Assembly (NCBI GenBank): GCA_900617975.1
Contig: UZAE01000002.1
Location: 1 to 64,000, forward strand
Direction of reading: 5' to 3'
Length of the DNA stretch: 64,000 bases
Origin: Rodentolepis nana
Lineage: Eukaryota > Platyhelminthes > Cestoda > Cyclophyllidea > Hymenolepididae
In this document: in pieces, positions 24,001 through 33,800 of the stretch
Numbering within the stretch: the first letter of the stretch is position 1
Layout: each line of letters starts with the position of its first letter
Program-made: the position numbers and the translations under genes
Notes under the pieces: model-generated
Told to the model about the DNA's origin: nothing
The model's input: only the letters and a program-made list of their open reading frames with translations
Databases searched by the model: none

Positions 24001-25119
24001 ACTCTTAAAGAACATATATACGAAATCGGCCCTGTTATAAACTACTAGGATGTTTGTACAGTTGAAATGATACTAGGGTTTGATAAAGCACACGAACAAA
24101 GTAGATAGCGATTTTCTTTCCCGACTAATCTGACTTCTTAATTTAAAGTAATAATATATTCGCCCTAAAGATATTGTTATAAACTAATTCTGTTTTCGGA
24201 CGCAAAACGCAGATGCGTGTAAGAGGCATTCAGGAAAGAATGAAAAGCGCACCATAATTGCCTCGTAATTTCCGTTGATTGCGGCTTTGTGAAGAGGAGT
24301 ACAGCTGTCTGCAGATCGAAAATCCAAGTGAGCACCACCAGCCACCAAGGCCATAATAATTGATTTGGGCTTGGGTAAGCGGACAGCGACAGTAAGTGGT
24401 GTTTCTAAAATGCATGAAAATAATTAATGTGTAAAATAAATAATTAAAATAGTGTTCCATAAGATAACACACCTCCATCATCTCGATTCTGGAAGTTGGG
24501 ATCAACACCTTTGTCAAGTAACTTGTTGATTTTATCTAGTTCACCAAATCGGACGTGACTCAAAAACTGACGCAAAGTCGCCTAGAAAATGAAACAGATC
24601 GATAACAATTCATTTAAAAGAAAATAGTAACAAAGTTATCTAAAGCATTAATTTTACCTTTGAGTTGATCTTGCGAAGCTTGCTTACATTGACAGGAAGG
24701 TTCCGGTATATTCTTTGCTTATATTTAAGCTAGTACGAGTAAATACAAGAAATTTGACACAAACCTCAAAATAACCAACACTGCTAGTGAAGGGATATTC
24801 TTTAAGTTGGCGATCCTCTTGCAAAAACTTTCCGGCTTTTCCGTCTGTTGGTGGCAGAAATAACCCATAATTTAATATATCCCGAAATTCTAGGTTTAAA
24901 TCCTTGATAATCGAATCTTTGACATCCGATATTACGTCCGAAGGTATGAAGTTATAGACTTTCTAAAACATTTAAATTAACTTAGGTATTGAGAATACGT
25001 ACTTCAATATTCACCGAAGGGACAGAAATTTTAATAACAGCAAGACCAATGGAACCATCTTCATTATCATTCGCATTCTCATTCATGCTTATTGATAATT
25101 CGGAGTCACTATCACACAT
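1473..25119 (-). CDS. SHANK: SHANK-family multidomain scaffold (16 exons identified, one missing)
   Basis: Scaffold of postsynaptic densities and cell junctions that links receptors to the actin cytoskeleton. Exons: 25003-25119 (ATG at 25119), 24765-24962, 24658-24729, 24473-24581, 24253-24404, 23007-23174, 20828-21092, 17318-17563, 15275-15490, 7959-8044, 7757-7875, 6919-7075, 5855-6036, 3944-4105, 3027-3167, 1473-2075 (TAG). All have GT/AG borders and all junction phases agree except 15275 to 8044, which requires a missing exon whose length leaves remainder 1 when divided by 3. The identified exons encode about 997 residues. Domain order is SPN, ankyrin repeats, post-ankyrin linker, PDZ, proline-rich tail. 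Family members also have an SH3 before the PDZ and usually a C-terminal SAM; neither is visible here. Intron size rises from 35-76 bp at the 5' end to several kb. The family assignment is very secure; the exact 3' end is less so, because a SAM exon could lie outside the window. Confidence 0.93.
2076..3943. other. SHANK 3' introns with one family B repeat
   Basis: Two introns flank the exon 3027-3167. The upstream one holds a family B repeat at about 3493-3640. The rest is AT-rich and featureless to my eye. Confidence 0.6.
3493..3640 (+). repeat. Dispersed repeat family B, copy 1
   Basis: About 145 bp sharing ATTGCCGTTTGAAACATGCT, TAGCCTTCGCCTGA, CATCGGC, CAGTCTGC and TTATTCGGG in the same order with the copy at 14130-14285. 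Both lie in SHANK introns and have the same orientation. No ORF. The reverse strand of this copy carries CTGATGA and GGCGAA, recalling a hammerhead core, but the second copy does not keep it. Confidence 0.7.
4257..4345 (-). repeat. Dispersed repeat family A, truncated copy
   Basis: Matches only the 3' end of the family, in reverse: TTTCAAATGGCAAGCC, ATTTATCATTAGCCC and TTGACTTCGG, followed by a short G run and GAGGAAC. Sequence beyond about 4345 no longer matches, consistent with 5' truncation. Confidence 0.7.
4829..5184. mobile_element. Solo LTR (356 bp) of an LTR retrotransposon
   Basis: Begins TGTGGAGCGC and ends ATCCGCTACA, giving the inverted TGTRG...CTACA ends of an LTR. It is flanked by the 4 bp direct repeat GTCC (4825-4828 and 5185-5188), consistent with a target-site duplication. 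Inside, on the plus strand, are a TATA-like run (about 4999-5008), an AATAAA at about 5038 and a GT-rich stretch after it, the order expected for U3-R-U5. The base composition is more GC-rich than the flanking intron. No internal coding region or second LTR is present, so it is best read as a recombined solo LTR. Confidence 0.65.
6919..8044 (-). CDS. SHANK: SHANK PDZ domain, exons 11-13
   Basis: Three exons (7959-8044, 7757-7875, 6919-7075) give RVIVLQKGQRGFGFVVQSKK, EIPSLHYLGHVEENNVAHRA, HDYILEVNGDDVATLSHQ and EVVEMIRDSGDMLSLKVV. The carboxylate-binding loop is GFGFVV, and the helix-B histidine (SHQEVV; vertebrate GHRQVV) is kept, so a class I ligand such as a GKAP/SAPAP-type C-terminus is expected. 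The insertion between beta-2 and beta-3 typical of SHANK (EE-P-L-YL) is present. Junction phases agree across all three exons. Confidence 0.95.
12453..12467. repeat. Poly-G tract followed downstream by a GT microsatellite
   Basis: A 15 bp G run; about 115 bp further on (12583-12601) is a GT dinucleotide tract. One of about a dozen long G or C homopolymers in this AT-rich window. Confidence 0.9.
14130..14285 (+). repeat. Dispersed repeat family B, copy 2
   Basis: Shares the ordered blocks described at 3493-3640 and then diverges near TTAAAAGGTTAACTTTAAG. It ends in an ATAATAATAAT-type run before TTCGGGCG, whereas copy 1 has a T run at the same point, so a variable AT tract lies inside the unit. 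Confidence 0.7.
15275..17563 (-). CDS. SHANK: SHANK post-ankyrin linker, exons 8-9
   Basis: Exon 17318-17563 begins PLRGSPKYNQRRRQNS, which matches the conserved PF-ETP-Y--RRR motif directly after the SHANK ankyrin array. Exon 15275-15490 contains LTIGSYQQNRS, comparable to the TIGSY segment of vertebrate SHANK1. The remainder is basic and Ser/Asn-rich, without a fold I can recognise. In vertebrates an SH3 domain follows this linker; none is encoded here, and the next exon that I can place is the PDZ start at 8044. The two exons join in phase through a TCC codon. Confidence 0.88.
17564..20827. other. SHANK intron with a G-quadruplex-capable tract
   Basis: AT-rich intron. Positions 19173-19197 are a CCCCT-type array and 20769-20784 a GT microsatellite. 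No exon or mobile element recognised. Confidence 0.6.
19173..19197 (-). repeat. G-rich short tandem array, G4-capable on the transcribed SHANK sense strand
   Basis: On the minus strand this reads as successive GGGG blocks separated by single A residues (GGGGAGGGGAGGGG), satisfying the four-tract rule for a G-quadruplex. It lies in the sense strand of a SHANK intron. Confidence 0.7.
20828..24581 (-). CDS. SHANK: SHANK ankyrin-repeat array, exons 4-7
   Basis: Residues about 130-360. Successive repeat signatures are LLDKGVDPNFQNRDDG, ETPLTVAV, SCTPLHKAAINGNYEAI, LLDLGQSPNVRDSNGLTPLY, MQEIHQACRFGRGQHLEQLI, YGADINSQ, NTPLHFCAYNGQESCARLLL and FRGANRTLKNRAGHTA. The EIHQAC-G--QHLE block and the QESCAR-LLFRGAN block are diagnostic of SHANK rather than of generic ankyrin proteins. 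Exons are 24473-24581, 24253-24404, 23007-23174 and 20828-21092; donors at 24472 and 24252 are GTGTGT and GTGCGC. In mammals this region binds spectrin and Sharpin. Confidence 0.95.
22447..22768 (+). repeat. Dispersed repeat family A, copy 2
   Basis: Full-length copy in the SHANK intron 21093-23006. Keeps the CCACGCGGTGCGCCCAGGGC, TTTGTGTCTGTCTGTC and TTTGATGTTCTTCCC blocks and ends GCCCGCCATTTGAAATGAC. A 16 bp C run (22687-22702) replaces the few C residues seen at that place in other copies; another C run sits just upstream at 22399-22409. Confidence 0.85.
24658..25119 (-). CDS. SHANK: SHANK N-terminal SPN (ubiquitin-like) region, exons 1-3
   Basis: Residues 1-129. The start ATG at 25119 opens MCDSDSELSISMNEN. 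Exon 2 carries LNYGLFLPPTDGKAGKFL, matching the conserved LNNYGLFQPP-GKAGKFL-EE stretch of the Shank/ProSAP N-terminal domain. The join to exon 3 gives GYFELKYKQRIYRNLPV, matching the family's L-YKKRVYKQ segment just before the ankyrin repeats. In mammals this domain binds Ras/Rap-type GTPases and packs against the ankyrin repeats; a similar role here is inferred from homology. The introns in this part are only 40 and 35 bp. The start is chosen because it is the first ATG in frame and the phases run cleanly through three exons. Confidence 0.93.
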
Positions 25120-27346
25120 TCCTATAAGCCAAACACTGTTCACCAACAGGCGATAGGAATATTATGGAAATATCGCCTATTTGTAAACGCAGCATCAACT
25201 AGTAAAAATATTAATAGATAGTTAAAACAAAGTTCAATAATATTTAAAATGAGGTTAAAATATTAAATCGTAATGTTATTAAGAAAAATCTAGTTATACT
25301 ATTATTACAATTATTTAGTACATGCAATGTTAGTACATATGAACATATTAAATCCTCTATTTGAATTAAAGATGTCTTGTAATATACACATAATTGGCCT
25401 ACTCGTGTTCTGTTGCTTACTTCCAAAATAATAAGCTTAATCAATTTATAGCCGCTTTATATCCTAAAAGTTTCATGGAGATAATTAACGGAAGAAATTT
25501 CTAATCCGTCTTTGTAATGGTTAATCTGATTTTTCGACTAGAAGCAAAGTTATACAGAAATTTTTTCTGTTTACCTTTTTGTTTGTCACATCATATATTA
25601 ATGGCTACGTAAGGAAGTTGATGTTGTAAACTTCTATAATAGTACTAACAGAATGGACGGAATAAGAAAAATTTCGTTATCATTATTATTGTCACTATTA
25701 ATTTATTTCATACCTTGTTTAGTTTTCAGTCGCATTCTTCCAGATCTATCATGATCCATAAAAATTTCCTCTAAATGTTATGAAATATCCTCCAATGCTC
25801 CAAATGTCTAACGATATCTTGGTATCTATATCCGTTTGTACTATACTTTTCTTCAATAAATTTTTATTTTTACCCAAAATTTTCAAAATTTAATCTTCAA
25901 TAGATTAGTTTTCAAGTGCGTCAAATACTTTGATGACTCAAGTTCAAAATTCGTTGTCGATTATTCCTAAGTGAACGAAAAGTGGAACTACAATGATGAA
26001 TTAATTGAATTTATTTTGGTCATAAAATCTCCATCTTAAAGAATTGCTTATCAGATAGCATGATAAGTGTAATAGAATAGTATTTTGGTATTTCATTAAA
26101 CTTCTTCCATTACAAACTCTGAAGATAATTCCATTTTAAATTAGCATACATCGTCACTGAGCAATGATATCTCCACTTTTGTAAAGTATATAAATCAAAA
26201 GCCAAATTAAGCTAAGGCCAACATTTCTGCGTTTCGAAATTTTACCGTCTTGCAAACTTTATATCTTGAAAAGTTCCGCTTGAATACCATCTTTAATTCA
26301 TTCTAAATCTGAATAATTTTGATTAATGTGGGGTTAAAATCGTTTGAAGCAAAAACAAGCTCTACTCCAGCATCATTGTTTAGCCACTCTGTTGATTCCA
26401 ATAAAAAATACACTCCAGAAGCTTTAAATCAGGGCAAATTGGCCATAATCAAAATCTAAGAAATTGTTAATTTTATGCACGAAATTACAAATTTTCACAT
26501 TCTGTTAGTCCTTCTCTTAATTATATACACACAAAGCCGTAACCGACATCGAATATTTGTTTCAACGGACTTAATGAAATATTGTGTGATAGTGACGCTG
26601 GTATTGTGCTCAAATTACTTATTCATTAGAAAGCAGATTGGGTGGATGACAAAAGTTAATTGATTTTGCTGCTTCGTTAGATTAAAAACATGTTAGACCA
26701 AAGGAATGATAGTTTAGCAGGTTAAATATTTCAATAAGCTATATATCTTATTCTTCCAGAGTATATACTTCAAAGGATTCAAGATTAAAGTAATACTTTA
26801 AAACGTTAATCAACTATTTACTCCTTGAATAAAGTTGGTATGAAAAAAACCTATGTAATACTAATTCATTTAAAGCAACGCGAATTGCAAGTATTTTATG
26901 AATTAAATCTGTAGCATAGTTGCAGTTCTGTGATCTGCAAAAGAAAATAAATTGTGCATTTTGTCTCATATTTTGTTATTGCAGAATGACATCAACGGAC
27001 ATTCGGATGCCATAGTTGATCAGTTTTCGCTGATAAATCATTTCAAAAGCAAAGGCCATATCTGTAAAGTTATAGACTTTGGGTTTTGAGGAAAGTTATG
27101 TAACGTAAACATTATTTAGCGCAACATAAATTTAACAAATCAAATAATGGATAGTGGGGCTAAAATTCAGTTAAACAAAATAATTTTTCATGGAAAGGGA
27201 AAATTTTAGTTTTCTTGTTATTCCTCTTAATATACTACCATAATATACTGAGATGAAAATATTACGAATTTTATAAACCTTCACGATATTTCATTAATAG
27301 CAAAATGCGCGCGGGATTCTGTAGTAATGTTAGTTGGTTCTGAATA
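25120..27346. promoter_or_regulatory. Intergenic region between divergent SHANK and docking-protein genes
   Basis: About 2.2 kb between the SHANK ATG (25119, minus) and the first candidate ATG of the docking-protein gene (27347, plus). Very AT-rich. It must contain the 5' ends of both, so a shared or back-to-back promoter is likely, but no specific element can be pointed to. No coding sequence supported. Confidence 0.4.
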
Positions 27347-27861
27347 TGTCTGAGTCTGGCTCTAAAGTCCTGCGTAAAGGTTTTCCATTTTTCCGCTCTC
27401 GAAAGAAAGTAATTATATTTTTATTTTATTTTGACATCCATATAGTGGAAAAAACGGCACTGTATCCTATTGAAGCCTTCGAATTTTTCTAGTATGTTAA
27501 ACTTTTCGCAATCATAACTTTTAGGCACACTTAAATTATTTATTAGCAAATCCGAAAACGATCAAAGTACAAGCCCCGAATATGTCCATTCTTTTGACAT
27601 TGGTATACACATATATTCTCGCCCCTCAATACTTCTTATTTGTACTCATCGTGTTCTTTGTATGACTTTTGAAATTTTCGATGATCTCCGTCTTTGGGCA
27701 GATACATTGCAGGAATATCTCAATTGTAAGCTTTTCCTTTTTATGAATTTAATTTTAGCATCTTCTTTTAAGGTGTCAGATATTTTGCAAGTGTCTGTTC
27801 AGCGCCTAAATCCAGTCGTCTCCATGCGTATTTACCATCACCCAGGGTTTCCAATAGCACC
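27347..27861 (+). other. Unresolved 5' exons of the docking protein
   Basis: Contains an ATG at 27347 followed by a 21-codon basic peptide ending at a good GTAATT donor (27410), with an earlier donor option GTAAAG. A block near 27541-27600 reads KSENDQSTSPEYVHSFDI before a GTATAC donor, and 27706-27727 could be a micro-exon before GTAAGC. No combination of these reaches the PTB exon in frame, because an in-frame stop lies near 27808. Either one splice choice is wrong or translation starts at 27862. Confidence 0.4.
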
Positions 27862-30800
27862 ATGGATACTTCAACATCCGACGCTCTTGATGCCACCGAT
27901 TTTGCTCAACCTCTTTCCGTCCACTCTGCATCTACTTATTCTTCCACTTCCACCTACTACACTTATTTCTCCAACTTTCTCTCTCGCGTAATCCATCCAT
28001 ACCAACGTCGCCATGAAGAAAGCAAAAGTGATGGATTTCTCCATGTCACTGTTGATCGACTTCTTTTTGTTGCCTTCTCTGGTCATAAGCCTGTTCTAGT
28101 TTCCTCCTGGAATTTTATTAATGGAGATATCAGTGTCTATGGAACAGGTCGAATTTCAGCGAGTGCTTCGGGTGAAAGGGATAGTAAGATATTCTATCTT
28201 GTCGAACCAGCAGGGCGTTGTGTTTTCGCCTGCGAAAAAGCAGCAGAATTAAGCACTTGGATCCAAAGAGTTACACGTCCTGCGTCATTTCTTTACGAAC
28301 GTCGGTGGTTGTCCTCTGTTTCTGCACAGCTTGGAAAAGACCAGGCTATAGTGCTTTTGCCTTTCAATGGAGCAGGTAAACAATTTCAAGCCAGCTTGGG
28401 AGACATATCAGAGGTAATTTTAACATCAATTTTACTAATCGCTTCTGTGAACGGAATGTTATTTAGTTTTAAAATCGTTAGTGACGATCATTATCCGTTA
28501 GCGCTACTATCTATGTAACTTTCATAGCTTGTAGTAATAAAAGATGAAATCTTTGTTACTTCGTCTTCAATAACTTAATACCACAATGTACAGTGCATTT
28601 GTTCACCCGTCTGATAACATTTGCTTTCAGGCTTTAAGTATAGATTTACAAAAATTGCTGATACACTTCGCTGAGACTTTCACGCGTTAATCCCATTTAT
28701 TTAAGAAATTAGAACAGTGAAACAGTAAGTTCTTTAAAGTCTTTTTTCCATGTAATCCATTTCTCAGAGGAGCACTCTAATTAAGCACTCTGTTTAATGC
28801 CCTCATTGTTTTCTGTTATGGACCAGCATAAATTTTTTCGTGTTTAAGTGTCTTAGTCAGAAGAGGTTTGATTGTAATTTAGCTTGATTTTTTACCACAT
28901 CACAAATATCCGGTGGCTAGGTCTTACATTGAAGGCTTTGTCTTCAACTGTTCCACATCATATTGCAAGATTAGAGGCTATGAATTCGATACTCATTTTG
29001 TTTCACATCCAGTGAAACTCACAACCAACTGTATTGCTAAATGGAAGAATCAGAGAGAATTTTAATCGGTAAACTCGAATTACTCCGCAGAAAATTATTT
29101 CGAATCTGTTTCATTCAATAGCCTTGATAATTAATTCTTCTACTTCTTCAGTCTATAGATTATATTTTTGTTATGTTGTTTTTGAAGAATATATCTCCAG
29201 ACCATTGATTGCTTTTACTTCAATTCCAACTAACTCAAACTCGCCCTAACCATGCCAAATTTTAGTTCAGACTCTGGGCTTAAATCGCGTCCCTCCTACA
29301 CATTTTTTGATGCTTCATAATTCGAATGCGTGAATAAGAGGATTATTACGCGAAGGGCTCTTTCATTCTCATTTAAAACCTGCTTCGCGTTTTTTAATTT
29401 GTAATTCAACTCAAATCATGTAAAGGTGTTTTAGTGCTTTATTATGCACAATCAAATATTTGTCTTGGTGTATTTAACGTAAAAAATTAAGTTGTGAACT
29501 ATTATCTAGTGTCATTTATTGTCACGTCTAGAATCAAGCCAGCATGGCATCTCAACGGCCGCCGAACTCAGCAAGGTGTGTTTGTAAAGACTCCTCTCCA
29601 ACTGCGTCGATCTGTCTTCCCCACTTTCGTGGAAGGTAAGCTTACTGGAAGGCTCCGACCAATTTAATTTTCAATATTCATCGACACTTTATTTTAACAT
29701 CTGCCCCTCAACGTTTTCCAAAGTGTTATCACTTATAGTAGGAAGCATTCAAGTTACAAGTGTTGGAAGCTACTCGTAGTTTTATTCTTTGGATGTTCAC
29801 TGAAGGAGTACGCTCATCAAGACTTCATTGAATTTAAAACTATTGAAATAAAATTAGGTCATCCATTTTCAACGCCCAAAGTCTCTTCGAATCGATATTC
29901 ATAAAATATGGTGCGTACTCCTTTCGTTTATTGTCTTTGTTTCAGTAATGCGCTTTTCCTACTTCGCTTATTGATTTTTTAGTTGTTTACAGAACAGAGG
30001 GTTTGCACCTTAGTCATGAGTTCCGCTTTATGCCCTAATAATCCCATTTTCTTTCGCTCAAAATGCAATCGATTTTCTGCTCTCTCTGTGCAAAGTTCGG
30101 GAAGGATTAATTTAATTATTTTAAATTTCTTTTGTTCATTTCTGATTTCACTGGTATCACTATTCACATTTAGTCATCAGAACCGCAAGGCAAAATCTTG
30201 AAGTGTTTATTTGCCAGTAATATCATATACTTTGTAAATGCTCCACCTAAAAATGGCTTTTTCGGCATTTTTTTCGCATTTTGTTATCCTTACCCAGCTT
30301 AGCTATCTACCTATTCCGATTTACAGACAGTACAACTAATTCCAAAAATTGCATGACCAACTAATCAGCTTAATCAATTTCCCATCGGTTCCTCTCATCG
30401 TGGTCAAGACCTCGTATTTAAGTAGTCAGTTCCTGGAATATTAAGGTGCAATAAAGTAAATGTTGAAAGACCTAGCTGAAGTTGTCGCATTGTAATAAGT
30501 ATCTATTTTTTAGGGTTTTCTTTGGCATAGTGTTAGTCCATGTTTTCCGTGGTCCGGTATCCAGATTTTGTATAGTCATAACCTAGAATTTTCCCGCAAT
30601 TATTTTCTTGAACACTGATCTGAAATAATCAACAATTCCTTAATTATTTTATATTTGGCCTCTGAATAGCACTGATTTATGGATGAGAATGTTTAATGGC
30701 TTTCAAATAGGTTACACTTATATGCTCTTCTTTCGAAAAGAAACATTTCTTTGTGGTTGTTTTTTCGTTCTTGTTGGCATCTGTTAACTCTACATATTCT

Positions 30801-33800
30801 AAGAAGATGTTTTATAATCACCATAACTTGAATGGGCCTTTTTCTTGGAGTATTCTTTGATCAGCTTATTTGGAATCCTTATTGCAAATGACGTAAACCT
30901 CTCGTCACTTCCGCAATCCTCATCATCATATTAATGACTCTTGGACAGTTTAAAAATGTTTTCTTTCATATTGGGCCAATGAGTAAAACCATGAGGTCTC
31001 CTGTGAGCATCTCGAAATTAGCAGTCCTCTTTTTTACCAACAATGAGTTTGATTATTCTGTCCAGTTGACATGTGCCAATAGACATCGAGCTCTTGAACT
31101 TCCGTTGAAAGGAAATGCTTTTGAACATCGCTGATAGTGGAGTGTCATCCCGGACCCTCACTCTACTGCGCTTCTTAGTCTTTTTTCAACTATTGTGATT
31201 CCTCTATCCTCTCAAAGGTTTTGTGCCAATGCGCATTGGTCTCTACATTAGGAGGTGTTACCCACTGTACTATTTTTGTGGTATCCACGCCCTCAAGGTC
31301 TGACCACCGAACAATCCCCATTCGTGACACGGTTAATTGTTTATAATTGACTTCTGACACCAAATACAAGTCGTTTGCCTATCTAAAAAGGTGTAATGGT
31401 TTCAATATTCTATGATGTGATCTAGTCAAGACGTAATACCTCTGGAGTCTTTTGTGTGTAGTTCCAGTATACCTCCCCGTTGATTCAATGTTAAATTATA
31501 GGACAGGTACATTGAATGGTATGACCGTCTAATTGAAGGACTCCATTCGAGGTATAGCTATGCTATATCAAAAAGAGGATAGACAAATATTAGTGGAGAA
31601 CGAATGAGCGTGTTTTTGTCTCGCGCTGCATAACTGGACTTGGCAAGCTCAATCACCGGCCGGCCAGTTAGCTACTGCAAGCCGTGTTACAAATATAATC
31701 GGCTGGGAGTGGGTGCGTCTGTCATTCAATCGCTCTGTACACGAGAGATAGAGCCACGGTCGCACATGGCCTCATTCTCAGTCAACGAATGAAGTTGCTA
31801 GCAGAGAATAGGAGTGGCAGAGAGCGGTTACTTGCCTGTTTGCTTGCCCGGCTTACTCGCCTAGTTATGCACCACGTTGCACTTGGGTGTGTGTGTGTGT
31901 GTGCGTTGTCTGGTCTCGTATCGCATTGAGGTCGTATGACCCCCATCTTGGACATGGTGTGCGTACAATTCGCTCACTAGCCTATCCTAACCTTATGCGC
32001 ATGCCTACCTGTACTGGCTTGGCAGTGATCTCTATAAGCCGTCAGAGCTTCGTTATTCGTGTTTTTTAACCTGGGCACTAGTTATTATTGCTAGTTTTCG
32101 TGTAATATGATTTGGCCCTTCAATCTCAAAAGCGCAGCATTTAACATGCACCACTATGAAGTCAGAAAACGTGAGTTGTATTAGCAAAGTCGAAAACTGT
32201 GTTTGTTAGATTTGGCAAATAGAGAATTCGAGTTTCTCACCCTGGAAGTTTTTTCCTTTCAAAATTAATGTTGGAACACGGTTTATCATATGATCTTTGG
32301 TGAGGCATTTAGTGTACTGTTTCGGAATGACATGGGTCTGAGTCTCATCGCTTTTTTTAGTAGAATCAGAGGTCCAGGGATCCATGATCCTTATCATTTT
32401 CCGTGCTGTGGTGGGGGTGGGATCACCGTTCACACCTAATAAGTCGTGCTTACCACAAAGGGACTAAAGTAACTTGGGGCTCTTTCCAAGATGGGATTTC
32501 AATGAATATTTTCCTAAGTAGGCGTGGGGGGGGGGGTATCAGTCCTTCATTGTGCCATCTGACATGAAATTGTAAACGTAGTGATAGTTCTGAAAATCCG
32601 ACTTAAAGCAGGTCCACGTTTTCTAAATATATATTTCTCATTGTTATAGCTTATCTTGGTGAGGATGAAAGTGACCATTTTGTATCGTCGGAAAGTAATT
32701 AGACACATGGAGGAATTAAAATGATCCTGTAAAGGGTGAACTAGGCGTAGGAAGGAATCAGACCATAAAGTCTGGTTGGCATTGGCAGCACGATGGTCAT
32801 CGTACATATCTACCCCGACCACAAATTACACTGTCGTGGCAGGATGTCAGCTTCCAATTAGAACAGTACCAATCTCTATTCATTGTCTGTGATAGTCTAC
32901 CGTCTTCCTGATCCAAAATAGCGATTGGTGTTCTAAAATCCCAAAAATCAGTTCTAAGCAATATGTGGGATGTGCCATATTCTTGGCTATCAATGTGGTA
33001 TTGTTTGATACTCACTGTGGTGTATCATAATTACAGTTTCTTAATCATACAGAGAAAGAAATTAGAAGATATGTAATTCAATCGATGGCTAAGTTATTAA
33101 GACTATACAACTGCTTATTAGACGTCTGGTTAGTCATTAAAATGCCAGTGATGAGACTTCATGCTGCCATTGGCATGGAAGAATAACAATAGACTAATTC
33201 CTCTACCAAGAGATGTATGCTCTTCACAGCACTGACCGTACGCGATTGGATACTTATCTGGTGCATATCTAGATCAGCTACTTTTTGAAAAGCACACAGT
33301 AACTTCCCCCACTTTGCTAAAACATTGGGACTTCTCCTAAAGTTAGATTCTTTTTAAAACTCTTGTTCACATTATGCGAGGTGAATTTAAAGCAAGTGAA
33401 TGTATTAGAAATTAATTGATTTAATAAGCACTCAGTTACCTCAAAATATGAGGACCTATTTACACTTTCCCAAGTCACTTGACTGTTTCTAAATGATTTG
33501 ACCATCACCATATTTGATCTCAAACATATTGATAAATTGGGTGCGTTCTTGAAAGTATTTAAACGTCTGTAGGTCTTTTGATAAGATTTACCTTTTATTA
33601 GTGTAGTCTAAACGACTAAATTGTCCAAATTTGCCGAATAATTAGCTTTCCCCAGCGGATGTCTTAAACTATTCTTGTACTTGAAACGCTTTTAATATTG
33701 CGCTGTATTCGAGACACTCAATGTCATCAATTTCTCACCATTGGCGCCTGGAAAATCTATTAAATATCCATAATTATCATTTCGAGCCCAGACTCTTAAT

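Noticed and set aside
29532..29635. Alternative reading IKPAWHLNGRRTQQG of the second docking exon
   Set aside because: Open in frame, but its phase fits neither the preceding nor the following exon, whereas the NQASMASQRPP frame fits both.
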